The notes: a model not told the origin generated them from the sequence alone. Numbered from the stretch's first letter, positions 1-9,437 are shown. The stretch: DNA of 64,000 nt from Betaproteobacteria bacterium (GCA_013298765.1 JAAFJA010000006.1:1-64000), one strand, 5' to 3'. A program made the numbers and translations.

Positions 1-126
1 ACCACCGAACTTACGACTCAACACCGTCGTGATCGCCGCCGTCAACGTGGTCTTGCCATGATCAACGTGACCAATCGTGCCTACGTTCACATGAGGCTTC
101 GTGCGCTTAAAAGTCTCTTTTGCCAT
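1..126 (-). CDS. tuf: Elongation factor Tu, N-terminal part (runs off window)
   Basis: Only the first 42 codons lie in the window; the gene continues beyond base 1. The visible protein starts [20 protein letters not shown] and carries the GTP-binding P-loop GHVDHGKT at residues 19-26, which is diagnostic for EF-Tu. EF-Tu brings aminoacyl-tRNA to the ribosome as a GTP complex. It lies directly downstream of tRNA-Tyr, tRNA-Gly and tRNA-Thr on the same strand, the order seen in the tufB operon of many proteobacteria, so it is probably co-transcribed with them. Confidence 0.97.
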   Translation of the reverse strand, partial: MAKETFKRTKPHVNVGTIGHVDHGKTTLTAAITTVLSRKFGG

Positions 127-160
127 GATTCTCTCGTGAAGAAAAGTGCCGGAAAAAACG

Positions 161-235
<75 letters not shown>

Positions 236-319
236 TTAGGACTTGAGCGCTGCATTTCCGTTGACACCGAGCGCGCTAAAGTCCGAAGTCCACGCGCTCG
301 CACAGGGCTGTGCGAAGGC

Positions 320-393
320 TGGAGCGGGTGAACGGAATCGAACCGTCGTCTTAAGCTTGGAAGGCTTCAGCTCTACCATTGAGCTACACCCGC
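320..393 (-). tRNA. tRNA-Gly (anticodon TCC)
   Basis: The minus strand folds into a cloverleaf starting GCGGGTGTAGCTCAATGG. The anticodon loop CTTCCAA gives TCC, the T arm has GGTTCGATTCC, and CCA is encoded at 320-322. It is the middle gene of the Tyr-Gly-Thr-tuf transcription unit. Confidence 0.96.
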
Positions 394-516
394 ACGGAAT
401 TCCGTTCAAACATTACTGTTCGCGAAAACCCACACAGACGCACTGGCGGAAAGAACGCTTTCTACTGCACCGACGTCAAGCCAATTTGAACTAATTCAAG
501 CGGGTTTGAATCGATT

Positions 517-602
517 TGGTGGACAGGGCTGGATTCGAACCAGCGTACTCGCAAGAGGGCAGATTTACAGTCTGCTGCCATTAACCACTCGGCCACCTGT
601 CC
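517..602 (-). tRNA. tRNA-Tyr (anticodon GTA)
   Basis: A class II tRNA of 86 bases with a long variable arm. The minus strand starts GGACAGGTGGCCGAGTGG. The anticodon stem CAGA/TCTG encloses CTGTAAA, giving GTA, and CCA is encoded at 517-519. It is the first gene behind the promoter at 620-648. Confidence 0.96.
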
Positions 603-619
603 AGGCAGAAGAGCCCATG

Positions 620-648
620 ATTATGTCGGAAAACTAAGAAACCGTCAA
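620..648 (-). promoter_or_regulatory. Sigma-70 promoter of the tRNA-Tyr/Gly/Thr-tuf operon
   Basis: Read on the minus strand, a -35 box TTGACG (643-648) and a -10 box CATAAT (620-625) are separated by exactly 17 bases. The -10 box ends 17 bases before tRNA-Tyr. The near-consensus boxes fit a strongly expressed stable-RNA promoter. Confidence 0.8.
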
Positions 649-832
649 ACGACGCGACACTCTAGGCATGCGCGCGATTGGTTCAAGCGCTTCGGCTGCG
701 CGCCTTATTTATTCGGGGCGGCAACCCGAAAGACACCGCAGTCAAGAGACACTCACGTGCGCGGCTACCCCCGAAAGAGCAAGGAGAAGCGTTGAAAGGG
801 TGATCGAGCGGTATGCGCCAACGGATAGCGGT

Positions 833-922
833 TGGCGGAAGTGGTGAGATTCGAACTCACGGATAACTTGCGCTATCGCCGGTTTTCAAGACCGGTGCCT
901 TAAACCGCTCGGCCACACTTCC
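833..922 (-). tRNA. tRNA-Ser (anticodon TGA)
   Basis: A 90-base class II tRNA with a long variable arm. The minus strand starts GGAAGTGTGGCCGAGCGG. The anticodon stem CCGGT/ACCGG encloses CTTGAAA, giving TGA, and CCA is encoded at 833-835. It lies upstream of the tRNA-tuf promoter and is probably a separate transcription unit. Confidence 0.96.
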
Positions 923-1075
923 TGGAAATCAAACTGTTTTGCGTCGCTGGTTTGGCGACGCTGCGCGCTTTCGGTCGCTTTGGAGGAGCCACGACGTTTA
1001 CAAAACCAAGCCTAAAACCGCCACGCAAGTTTTAATTCTAGCCGCAGAGCGGGATCGACTGGCTGCGCTCGACAG

Positions 1076-1438
1076 CTACAACTGCCCCGCCACCCAACTA
1101 GCAATCGCAGCGCGAATCGAATCAACTTCACCGATCGCTGGCGCAACGGTAAAGCGAACGCTTGCGTGATCGAGCTGCGCCTTCTCAATCAAATCTCCGA
1201 GATCGCGGCGCGTGTGCGCACCTTGCGCGAGAAACAGAGGAATGACTCGAATCGTCGTTGCGCCTTGTTCAACGAGCGTCTTCACGCCCGCTTCGAAGTC
1301 TGGAGCCATGAATTCGAGGAACGCGAGCTCGGAGAGTTTCCCCGCGTGCATCCCGCGAAACTCGGTGTGAATTTGTTCAAACGGTATCCGCCACTGCGCA
1401 TCGCGTGAGCCGTGGCAAAAGAAAAGAATCGCGTTCAT
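1076..1438 (-). CDS. cbiX: CbiX-type sirohydrochlorin chelatase
   Basis: This 120-residue protein has the single-domain length of short CbiX/SirB chelatases. The hallmark CHGSRD is at the N-terminus (MNAILFFCHGSRD), and the second histidine region reads PLFLAQGAHTRRDLG; these supply the metal-binding histidines of the family. In siroheme synthesis such enzymes insert iron into sirohydrochlorin. That fits the siroheme-dependent nitrite reductase (nirB) and cobA in the same window, although cobalt insertion cannot be excluded. I chose the ATG at 1438 because a purine-rich GGGGAA lies just upstream; a GTG five codons earlier is possible. Confidence 0.85.
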   Translation of the reverse strand: MNAILFFCHGSRDAQWRIPFEQIHTEFRGMHAGKLSELAFLEFMAPDFEAGVKTLVEQGATTIRVIPLFLAQGAHTRRDLGDLIEKAQLDHASVRFTVAPAIGEVDSIRAAIASWVAGQL

Positions 1439-1510
1439 GGGGTTCCCCGTCACAATGCGTCGCCTGAAGTTGGGCGAATCAATCCGAAATCATAGCGACG
1501 AAAACTCGCC

Positions 1511-2176
1511 CTAACGCGACTGGATGCTGGGCGGCGACGACTGACCTGCACGCGCGACAGAATGCGTAACCAGTTCGCGAAGTGAGGAGATCGCGAGCAC
1601 AAAAAACGCAACAGCACAGAGCTGATAGGTGACTTTAGTCCAGGTCGCATTCGCGCCGTGCAGCACTCGCGCAACGATCCCGGCGCAGATAAAGCACCAC
1701 AGAAAGGATGCGAGCATTAATCCGGCGAAGAACACCGCATAGTCCTCCGCGGTGGGCTGCGTCACTCCCAGCGCGCCCATCGATGTGGAGAGCGCAGCAA
1801 CATACGCCACATTCTGCGGATTGGTGAGAGACAGCAACACGCCAGAGCGAAACGCGTTCTGCTTTGCGCTGGCGCCTGTGCCAATTTCGAACTCAGCCTT
1901 TGCTGCTTTCCACGAATCCCAAGCGAGATACAGCAAATAAAGCACGCCGCCTATCGCAACAGGGGTACGAAGCCAATCCAGTTGAAGTAGCAATCCAATA
2001 CCAGCAAGCCCTAGCGCCGCCCAAGTGGCGTCTCCCACTAAAGAGCCGAATTGAACTTGGAGCGCCGGGCGATACCCGCCACGGGCAGCCTGTCGCACGG
2101 TTTCGGCAAACACAGCGCCCGGTGCGGCGTTAAAGATAAGTCCGAGGACGAAGGCGGAGGCGAAAAGTGTGAGCAT
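1511..2176 (-). CDS. LysE/RhtB-family amino-acid exporter
   Basis: The 222-residue, very hydrophobic protein has about six predicted membrane segments. Its opening residues FNAAPGAVFAETVRQAARGG match the LysE/RhtB pattern with the PGP-like motif near the N-terminus. A conserved TNPQNVAYV segment, typical of this family, is in the middle. The family exports amino acids or related small molecules across the inner membrane; the substrate cannot be read from sequence. The start is the ATG at 2176; a TTG three codons upstream is the only alternative. Confidence 0.85.
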   Translation of the reverse strand: MLTLFASAFVLGLIFNAAPGAVFAETVRQAARGGYRPALQVQFGSLVGDATWAALGLAGIGLLLQLDWLRTPVAIGGVLYLLYLAWDSWKAAKAEFEIGTGASAKQNAFRSGVLLSLTNPQNVAYVAALSTSMGALGVTQPTAEDYAVFFAGLMLASFLWCFICAGIVARVLHGANATWTKVTYQLCAVAFFVLAISSLRELVTHSVARAGQSSPPSIQSR

Positions 2177-2256
2177 GGTTAACAACGCGTGGCGCTAGTT
2201 GTGCCAACTGTGCGTCTTTAGAAAGGCAGTATCAGATTGATTTGAAGGAGACCGCA

Positions 2257-2475
2257 ATGAAGCAAAGTTTACTTTCACGACAATGGTTGCTCGTTATCGC
2301 GTTTGCGTCGCTCGGCGTGATGGCAACCCTACCGCTTGCGTATGACGTTATTCGATCAGACTCACGCGCCGACTCCACCAAGCCAGTCGGCACCGTCAAG
2401 TTGGTTTGTTTTGATCGCAACATGCAACCTCAGGAGTGCGCGGTAAGCACGCCATCGAGCGTCGCGGCACGCTAG
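2257..2475 (+). CDS. Small single-pass membrane or exported protein
   Basis: Seventy-two residues beginning MKQSLLSRQWLLVIAFASLG. A hydrophobic segment at roughly residues 9-31 is followed by a short polar domain with two cysteines (KLVCFDRNMQPQEC). The ATG at 2257 is preceded by a strong ribosome-binding site AAGGAG (2245-2250), the main evidence that it is expressed. Its stop codon overlaps that of cobA on the other strand. I do not recognise a family; it could be a signal-anchored periplasmic peptide. Confidence 0.6.
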   Translation: MKQSLLSRQWLLVIAFASLGVMATLPLAYDVIRSDSRADSTKPVGTVKLVCFDRNMQPQECAVSTPSSVAAR

Positions 2476-3257
2476 TTTCGGCTTGCGAACCGCGCGAACA
2501 CTGCGTGCTCTGCTTCACGCTCGTGGGACGCTAGTGAGAGCGCTTTTGCTCGCGACTTCATCGCCTCCCCAATCACAATCACCGCGGGGCTTTTCAGACT
2601 CACGCGCGCGAAATCACTGAGCATTTCGCGAAGCGTAGTCGCGACGGTGCGCGCCTCGCTATGAGATGCGTTTTCCACCGCAATGATCGGCGTGTCAGCG
2701 CTCATTCCGCCTTCGAGCAGATCGGATTGCAGTTCGCCCGCACGCGACACGCCCATGTAAACCACCAGCGTCAACGGCGACCGAGCCAGTGCTCGCCAAT
2801 CAATCTGCGCGCCTTCGGCGCCGTGTGCCGTGAGAAAGGCTACACCTTGCGCGTGATCGCGATGGGTGAGCGAAGCGCCGATGCTTGCCGCCGCAGCGAG
2901 CCCGGCGGAGATTCCAGGAACAATTTCACAATCAACGCCAGCCGCGTCGAGCGCAGCGATTTCCTCAGCCGCGCGACCGAAAATGCTCGGATCGCCCCCT
3001 TTGAGGCGCACCACTTTGTGACCCGTGCGAGCTTCATGCACCAAAAGTTTCTCAATGAACGCCTGCGGCGTGCTCTTGCAGCCGCCGCGTTTGCCCACGT
3101 GAATCACACGCGCTTGGGGGCACAGCGAAAGCAAATCGTCGCTCGCAAGATCATCGATCAACACGACATCCGCCTCGCCAAGCAAGCGCGCGGCCTTGAG
3201 TGTGAGCAATTCCGGATCGCCCGGGCCGGCCCCGACCAAGAAAACTTTTCCGTTCAT
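2472..3257 (-). CDS. cobA: Uroporphyrinogen-III C-methyltransferase
   Basis: The 261-residue protein matches SUMT. It has the N-terminal GAGPGDPELLTLKA motif, VGKRGG, the SAM-site GGDPSIFGRAAEE and VPGISAGLAAAA. The enzyme methylates uroporphyrinogen III twice with SAM to give precorrin-2, the first step toward siroheme (or cobalamin). It lies just downstream of ybiB on the same strand, a pairing often seen beside assimilatory nitrate genes, and siroheme is the cofactor of NirB encoded further along. It is a lone methyltransferase without the CysG dehydrogenase/chelatase half. The ATG at 3257 is chosen; the upstream GTG would add only four residues. Confidence 0.93.
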   Translation of the reverse strand: MNGKVFLVGAGPGDPELLTLKAARLLGEADVVLIDDLASDDLLSLCPQARVIHVGKRGGCKSTPQAFIEKLLVHEARTGHKVVRLKGGDPSIFGRAAEEIAALDAAGVDCEIVPGISAGLAAAASIGASLTHRDHAQGVAFLTAHGAEGAQIDWRALARSPLTLVVYMGVSRAGELQSDLLEGGMSADTPIIAVENASHSEARTVATTLREMLSDFARVSLKSPAVIVIGEAMKSRAKALSLASHEREAEHAVFARFASRN

Positions 3258-3299
3258 GGTTCGACACACTCACCACAAGCGTGTGCCCCAACGAATTGA

Positions 3300-4223
3300 C
3301 TATGAATTATTTGAGGTGATCCCAGCATGTGTCGCAGCTTGCAGTTCTTGTGCCAACCACTCGATCCACTCGGGCATCGGGCGTCGACCGTGCATCACAT
3401 CCTGGATGTACGCCACGGTCGTGGCGATGTCACAAGTTTCGGGCAAGTTGTGCGACTCAACACCAAGCCACTCGCGCATAAGCGATTCACCATTTTGGAA
3501 TAACTGCAGCGAAACTTTGCGTTTCGGATGCAGCACTGGCTCGCCCTCACATCCACGAAAAACAACAGCGTTTGCACGCACCGCCTGCAGATGAACTCCC
3601 ATTCGCTCGACGTAATCGCCATGGGTGAGCGCCACCGTCCTGACTGCTACCCCTTCGATTGGCTGCAGTAACTTGGCGACGGTGTGCGGCGTTGAGCGCA
3701 CACCGATGCGCCAACGGTTCGCCAGAAGTTGCGCGAGCATCGGATGAATTGCGTCTATCGCAGTGAACACGAAGCCGATATCGCGAAGCGCTGAGTTCGC
3801 TTGCTCAGCATCGTGCGCGCGGGGAAACTGCAGCGCACTGAAAAGCTCAAACGTGGATACGCGCGTTGGGTCGTCGCGCACGCCATGCAGCAAGACACGG
3901 ACGTCTCGCTTCGCTAGCGCCCAGGCCAGGAGCGGCGTCAAATTTGGGAGCTGCCGCGCACCGTTATAGCAAGGCAAAACAACCACCGGCTCAGCCGATT
4001 CAACGTGAAAGGAAAGCGTGTCTTGCATCGCGCGCGCAAACGCAGCAAGCTCCTCCTCGCTCTCGCCCTTAATTCGCATCGCAATCCACCACGCGCCGAG
4101 TTGCGCGTCGTCAACTTCGCCGCGCAACAGCGCACGAAAACTTTCATACGCGAGCGCTGGTTCAAGCCCACGCGCACCCCGTGCGCCACGACCGATTTCT
4201 TTGATGATTGAGTTGAAATTCAC
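3300..4223 (-). CDS. ybiB: YbiB, anthranilate phosphoribosyltransferase-like protein
   Basis: About 307 residues of the TrpD2/YbiB family. It has the N-terminal helical domain (NSIIKEIGRG..., GAWWIAMRIKGESEEELAAFARAMQ) and a glycosyltransferase family 3 core. YbiB homologues bind nucleic acid rather than anthranilate; the classical TrpD GTGGD phosphate loop is degenerate here (PCYNGARQLPNLT). I prefer the GTG at 4223 because MNFNSIIKEIGRG aligns with the usual family N-terminus; a TTG at 4241 would add six residues. It lies 42 bases upstream of cobA and probably forms an operon with it. Confidence 0.85.
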   Translation of the reverse strand: MNFNSIIKEIGRGARGARGLEPALAYESFRALLRGEVDDAQLGAWWIAMRIKGESEEELAAFARAMQDTLSFHVESAEPVVVLPCYNGARQLPNLTPLLAWALAKRDVRVLLHGVRDDPTRVSTFELFSALQFPRAHDAEQANSALRDIGFVFTAIDAIHPMLAQLLANRWRIGVRSTPHTVAKLLQPIEGVAVRTVALTHGDYVERMGVHLQAVRANAVVFRGCEGEPVLHPKRKVSLQLFQNGESLMREWLGVESHNLPETCDIATTVAYIQDVMHGRRPMPEWIEWLAQELQAATHAGITSNNS

Positions 4224-4322
4224 GCTACAGCACTTTGCCAAACATCGCTATTTTTTAAGGGCTATGGGTTAATTTATATAAGCTTTCAACAATCACACTT
4301 TAGCCCTCTTAGCCCTCTATTA

Positions 4323-4349
4323 TTGAGCCTACACTCTTAATGCCATAAT
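4323..4349 (+). promoter_or_regulatory. Possible promoter in the 4224-4514 intergenic region
   Basis: The AT-rich gap between ybiB and the exported-protein gene holds TTGAGC (4323-4328) and CATAAT (4344-4349), with a short 15-base spacer, pointing toward the downstream gene. The same gap contains a tandem 9-base repeat TTAGCCCTC (4300-4317) and a small inverted repeat CACAC-N6-GTGTG near 4371. None of these is conclusive. Confidence 0.3.
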
Positions 4350-4514
4350 GAAATAAGTGTCACAAAACGCACACTATTCTGTGTGAACTTATAGCGCAAC
4401 GATGGAACCCGCGCGCAGTTCGCGACGGAACTTTTTCGGGTTGAGAAGTGAAATCACGCGTTGATCGACGCTCGCTACATCCGAAATCATTTGATGCTCT
4501 ATCGAACGCTGAAC

Positions 4515-6022
4515 ATGACTCATGTAGTTGCCCGTCTCATCGTCACTGCATTCATCGTGATCGCCGCGAGTGCTCACGCACAAACGCTCGTTGCACGCTA
4601 CACACCGATTGCGAATTTCGCCTATCAGCTCGATTGTGTTGCGGGGCTGCTCCACAGCTGCGCTGGTCGTGGCGACTATGAAAAGTTATGGCGAGAGACT
4701 TTCAACATCGATCCTGCGAAGTCTAATGAAGTCAAGCGTTGGCGTGAGCTGCGCCGCGCACACGAGCGTTTGGTCATGCCGAGTAACCCAAACCCCGAGC
4801 CAGGATGGGCGTTCAACTCTGTCAGTCCAGCTCAGCGCGCGCTCGCAGCCGGCCTCGGCGCGCTCTCGCCGAGTATCAGTCGCGGTTGGCGCTATTGATG
4901 CACGATACACACTCGGCGGAAGCCGCGCGCATCGTTTCCGTCCTCTATGCTCCATTCGAGCGCTGGTGGACATCGAATTCTCACGCGCACGCAAACGCGA
5001 GCGCACAGGAAATCATTGCTCGCATTGCGAAGGATGACATTCGTGACGAGCTACGGGCGGTAAACGCACTCTACGGTAATCCCGAAGGCGCTCTTCGCCA
5101 GGCCACGGTTCATCTTATGTACCGCCCGGGCAAAGTCAACCCACAAAGCACGACTGGCCAAAACATTGGCGTGGAATCGTTCGCGGAGTTCTTGCCGGAG
5201 CGTAGCATCGCTCACAGCGTCCCGGTCATCGTGCACGAGTATGCACACTTTGTATTCGGCACCACGCCAGTGGCACAGATTCGCACATTGCGCAATGCGA
5301 TCATCAAAGCAGGAAACGAAATCGGCAGTCCAGCCTGGGGGCTCCTGAACGAAGCGCTCGCGTCCGCAATCGGCAATGGACGGACACAACGCATGCTTAT
5401 TTCAGCCGAGGCGTTCGCGCGCTATGCGGCGCGTGAAGGCTCGTTTTACTCCAACGCGCTAATGGACGGCGCAGGTAAAGCGCTCCTACCGATCATCGAC
5501 GAAATGGTGAAAGAAAACATATCGATCCACGACATACGGTTCGCAAAGCGCTATATCGAAGCGCTGGCAAAGATCTTCGGCAGTGTTCTCAATTCGCCTG
5601 CAGCGCACTTGAATGAAATGGTGGTGATGATCGATCCTGCAATCAACGGTGATCGACTGTTCGAACTTTGGCGGAAACACATACAACCCACCTCGTACTG
5701 GGACTACCGCACCGCTTGCTGCGAGAAGAAATTTGTTGATGAAATGAATTCTCAAAACGGTGTCGCACGAGTTGCGGTGATTCCCGTCGACGCGATTGAA
5801 CGGCTTGAGTTCGTCTCGATCGCGGCCCGAAACGTACTTGAACATGAAACAAGGAAAACGGGGTTTGGCGTCTACGTTTCACGTGAGACCAGCGAACCGC
5901 CGCTCGTGATCATTGCGCTCATCGATTCAGAAGACTCAAATATAGAACGCGCGTTAGCAATGCTCATGAAAGCAGACGAACTGCGTGAAGGGTTGGTGCG
6001 TGCAAATGCGGTAACGAAGTAG
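4515..6022 (+). pseudogene. Exported HExxH metallopeptidase-like protein, frameshifted
   Basis: Two overlapping reading frames make one gene. The first (from ATG 4515) encodes a signal peptide MTHVVARLIVTAFIVIAASA and about 110 further residues, then hits TGA at 4896. The second carries on to 6022. Removing two bases (TC) from the CTCTC run at 4863-4867 joins LAAGLGAL to AEYQSRLALL, giving a continuous exported protein of about 500 residues. The C-terminal part contains VIVHEYAHFVFG, an HExxH zinc-peptidase signature (5234-5248), followed by a helical region with a CCEKK cysteine pair. I see no clear named family. It may be a true disruption or a sequencing slip at the dinucleotide run. Confidence 0.6.
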
Positions 6023-6305
6023 TCGACGATTGATAGTGAGTGGCGCTGCGGTCATGATGCAACATTAACTATCAGTCGACGGAGAACACGCCCGAGAAAC
6101 TCGACGACAAACGGTTGGTCAATGTGGTGACAGCAGCAAACGCAGCGGCTACTCCCGAAGCAAAGTTGGAGTAAACGCTGTCAACATTAATCTGCTTATC
6201 CTTTACAAATTTAGCGTTCCGCCGCTTTTCAAGTTGTTTCGATAAAGTTAATTTAATGTTCTATCCCCCAATTCAATTGGGCGATAAGCGATAAATCTCA
6301 AAAAC
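6023..6305. other. Intergenic region without a clear gene
   Basis: Between two genes whose 3' ends face each other. An imperfect inverted repeat (GTCGAC...TGATAGT at 6022-6036 against ACTATCAGTCGAC at 6068-6080) may act as a terminator. A start-less open stretch ending at a TAA near 6175 reads like protein (TENTPEKLDDKRLVNVVTAA), possibly a gene remnant. CCCAATTCAATTGGG at 6267-6281 is a perfect short palindrome downstream of nasA. Confidence 0.4.
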
Positions 6306-9074
6306 TTACGCCGCTGCGATTGTAGTGGCGCTCAGCGAACGCAATTCGGGCAAACAAGAGCCACAATTGGTGCCGCATTTCATCTCCGATTGAAGCGCAG
6401 CGAGTCTGTTTGCGGCGCTTAATGACACACCCTTTGTGGTCGCGCAAAATTCGATAATTTCGCTCTCGCTCACGTTAAAGCAGTTACAGACAACCTTGCC
6501 GCGCGACTTGAATCCTTCTGGGGCCGCCGCGCTACCCGCGAGCAAGCGCTGACGAAGCTCAGTCACGGATATGCCCGAAAGAAAGAAATCGCGCATCCAT
6601 GTTTCTGCCGCGAGGTCTCCCGCGAGACGCACGCCGGTGAGCCGCCCCTCCTCGACCCGCACTCGACGCGAAATGTTGCGACGCGCATCGTCATAGGCAA
6701 GCGCAGAGAGTCCGCTTACACCGAGCACACGATCTATCTGCTCTAAGGTCGCACGATCAGGCGCACTCGCGCAGGAAAGGCGCAACAGAACACCTGGGCG
6801 TTCATTTCCTATCAACGTCGTAGAGGCGAAGGTCTCTACCGACAACACAGATGCAATTTCGCGCAGCTCTTCGCACACCGCTACGGGATCGCGGTCACCT
6901 GTGTAGGCGAAGGCCACCAGTTGCCACGGCAATATTGCACGATCAATTCTTACGGCCGCATGTTTGAGCTCAGGCTGCTTTGAGACGGGATCGAACGCGC
7001 TGGTGGTGAGCACGTTGATTCCGTGCGAGCCCGCGCTTGAAAGTGATGCTCTGCCCCAATGCATGGGTACGTAACACTGACCGGAGCGTACATCGTCGCT
7101 GATCGCAAGTCGAATCAATAGCTCACCACGACGCGAGGAAACCTTCACCACTTCGCCTGCGGCCAAACCACGACGAGCAGCATCGTTCGTGTTCATCGTA
7201 ATCATCGGTTCGGGCTCATGACCGTAGAGCTGCGGCACACGTCCGGTACGGCTCATGCCGTGCCACTGGTCGCGCATACGGCCGGTCGTAAGGGCTAGAG
7301 GAAAACGCGCATCAATTGTGTCAACCGCTGTTTTGTACGGTGTCACCTTGAACTTTGCTTTGCCCGTGAAAGTGGGGAAGATGCCGTCCTCATAGAGACG
7401 TGCTTTTCCAGCCGCTTCGCCTTCTCGCAGAGGCCATTGCTGCGGTCCGTCTTTCTCGAGCATTCCGTAGCTCAACCCCGTTATGTCGAGGTCACGATCG
7501 CGCGTGGATTCGCGGTGTTCATTGAAAATCGATTCGGGCGAAGAGAATCGGAAAAGCCCCCCATCAACGCACTCGTCTTCAAGGGGAGTAGCCAAACGCC
7601 GCTCGAGCCGTCGCGCAAACTCGACCACAATCTGCCAATCGTGCTTTGCCTCACCTGGCGGCGGCAATACGCTATTGACCTTCGTGATGCGTCGCTCGGA
7701 ATTAGTGACTGTGCCGTGCTTTTCGCCCCAGGTGCTTGCAGGAAGCAACACGTCGGCAATCTTCGCCGTTTCCGTCGTCGCAAAGGCTTCTTGCACAATC
7801 ACACACTCGGCGTTCACAAATGACTCAGCAACGCTTGCCAAGTTTGGCATCGATTGCGCCGGGTTCGTACAAGCAATCCAGAGCAGTTTGATCTCACCTC
7901 GCCTCACGGCGTCAAACATTTCCACGGCAGTTTTTCCGGGCGCGGGCGGGATGCGCCCAGTCGGTACGTTCCAGAACTTTTCGATTTCTGCGCGATGTTC
8001 GGCGTTGACGATGTCACGATGACCCGGCAACAGATTCGCGAGCCCGCCTGTTTCACGCCCGCCCATTGCGTTCGGCTGGCCGGTCAGCGAAAACGGCCCA
8101 GCACCCGCCTTACCGATTTGAGCAGTAGCCAGATGCAAGTTAATCAATGCAGCGTTCTTATCCGTGCCGCTTGTCGACTGATTGAGCCCCTGGCAATAGA
8201 GCGAAAGAGTCGCCTTCGATTCGCGCCACCATTGCGCGAGTTGCACGATCGCTTCTTCTCGCACACCGCAGATACGCGCTGCCCATGCGGGCGTGCACTC
8301 GCGTACGCTCGTACGAAGCTCGGCAAAGCCTTCGGTATGCGCCGCGACATAGTCGCTCGCTGTTGCGTCTTCCCAAATAAGCCAATGCATCACCGCGTTG
8401 AAGAGCGCGACATCAGTGCCCGGAAGAATGGGTAAATGCAAGTCCGCCGCGCGTGCCGTTTCAGTTCGCCGTGGGTCAATGCAAACGACTTTGAGCGATG
8501 GATTCTTTGCCTTCGCGTCTTCTAAACGACGGTAGAGGATGGGGTGCGCCCACGCCGCATTACTGCCCGCGATTACGATCAACTCAGCGTGATTCAAATC
8601 GTCATAGCACGCAGGCGGTGCATCGGCCCCAAGCGTTGCCTTGTAGCCCGTCACCGCAGAGGACATGCAAAGCCGCGAATTGGTATCGATGTTGTTGGTG
8701 CCAATCAAGCCTTTGGCGAGCTTATTGAATACGTAATAGTCTTCGGTCAATAGTTGCCCGGAGACATAAAAGCCCACGCTATCGGGCCCATGCTGCTCAA
8801 TCGTCGTTGCGAATTTCTCGACAAGGTAGTGGAGCGTTTCGTCCCAGCTCGCTCGCGTGCGTCGCTCGTCCCGTGAACGACGAATTTCGGGGTGCAAAGC
8901 GCGACCGTACGGCGTGGTCGTGAGATGAAGCGTACTTCCCTTTGTGCAGAGTCGTCCAAAGTTTGCGGGGTGCGCCGGGTCACCCCGCACCGCCGTGATG
9001 CGTTCACCGTCGGTCGTCGCGATGACGCCACATCCGACGCCGCAATAAGGACAAGTGGTTTTTACTTCATGCAC
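6306..9074 (-). CDS. nasA: Assimilatory nitrate reductase, catalytic subunit
   Basis: A 922-residue molybdopterin oxidoreductase. The N-terminal cluster CPYCGVGCGV...GRLCTKG supplies the four cysteines of a [4Fe-4S] centre. The Mo-bis-MGD domain follows (for example LCMSSAVTGYKATLGAD, then a C-terminal dinucleotide-binding domain with TGRMRDQWHGMSRTG). The last about 60 residues (VCNCFNVSESEI...CGTNCGSCLPEL) are a BFD-type [2Fe-2S] domain, as in NasA/NasC-type enzymes. It reduces nitrate to nitrite in the cytoplasm. Translation most likely starts at GTG 9074, giving MHEVKTTCPYCG. It is the last gene of the nrt-nir-nas operon, 18 bases after nirD. Confidence 0.95.
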   Translation of the reverse strand: MHEVKTTCPYCGVGCGVIATTDGERITAVRGDPAHPANFGRLCTKGSTLHLTTTPYGRALHPEIRRSRDERRTRASWDETLHYLVEKFATTIEQHGPDSVGFYVSGQLLTEDYYVFNKLAKGLIGTNNIDTNSRLCMSSAVTGYKATLGADAPPACYDDLNHAELIVIAGSNAAWAHPILYRRLEDAKAKNPSLKVVCIDPRRTETARAADLHLPILPGTDVALFNAVMHWLIWEDATASDYVAAHTEGFAELRTSVRECTPAWAARICGVREEAIVQLAQWWRESKATLSLYCQGLNQSTSGTDKNAALINLHLATAQIGKAGAGPFSLTGQPNAMGGRETGGLANLLPGHRDIVNAEHRAEIEKFWNVPTGRIPPAPGKTAVEMFDAVRRGEIKLLWIACTNPAQSMPNLASVAESFVNAECVIVQEAFATTETAKIADVLLPASTWGEKHGTVTNSERRITKVNSVLPPPGEAKHDWQIVVEFARRLERRLATPLEDECVDGGLFRFSSPESIFNEHRESTRDRDLDITGLSYGMLEKDGPQQWPLREGEAAGKARLYEDGIFPTFTGKAKFKVTPYKTAVDTIDARFPLALTTGRMRDQWHGMSRTGRVPQLYGHEPEPMITMNTNDAARRGLAAGEVVKVSSRRGELLIRLAISDDVRSGQCYVPMHWGRASLSSAGSHGINVLTTSAFDPVSKQPELKHAAVRIDRAILPWQLVAFAYTGDRDPVAVCEELREIASVLSVETFASTTLIGNERPGVLLRLSCASAPDRATLEQIDRVLGVSGLSALAYDDARRNISRRVRVEEGRLTGVRLAGDLAAETWMRDFFLSGISVTELRQRLLAGSAAAPEGFKSRGKVVCNCFNVSESEIIEFCATTKGVSLSAANRLAALQSEMKCGTNCGSCLPELRSLSATTIAAA

Positions 9075-9092
9075 AGCGAGTATCGCGCCACG

Positions 9093-9437
9093 TTATGCGT
9101 GAGTCGACAAATCGATGAAAACGCTTGCCGATTCAATCTTCACTGGAAAGCGCTTGGTGCAACCCACGTCGGGCGCGACCGCCTCTCCGCTCTTCAACTC
9201 AATGGTCCAGTTATGTAGCGGGCAGGCCACGCGTTCACCGAATACGATCCCTTGCGAGAGCGGGCCTCCCTTGTGTGGGCACTTGTCTAAGAGCGCGAAC
9301 ACGACATCTTGGTCGTTGCGAAACACAGCCACGTTTCCGCCTTCTTCGTCACTGCGTTCGATCACGCGCGCGCCCAGCACGGGGAGTTCGTCCAGCCTGC
9401 AAACATATCGCCAATTCATGTGTGTTTCGATCTTCAT
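9093..9437 (-). CDS. nirD: Nitrite reductase small subunit (Rieske-type)
   Basis: A 114-residue protein with the Rieske ligand pairs CPHKGG and CPLHNW, which bind a [2Fe-2S] cluster. Such NirD subunits pair with NirB for NAD(P)H-dependent reduction of nitrite to ammonium. Its ATG at 9437 overlaps the nirB stop codon (ATGA), so translation is coupled and a 1:1 complex is expected. Confidence 0.94.
   Translation of the reverse strand: MKIETHMNWRYVCRLDELPVLGARVIERSDEEGGNVAVFRNDQDVVFALLDKCPHKGGPLSQGIVFGERVACPLHNWTIELKSGEAVAPDVGCTKRFPVKIESASVFIDLSTHA

Noticed and set aside
939-1408. Plus-strand open frames across the CbiX gene
   Set aside because: They are antisense to a clear chelatase gene and have no family features.
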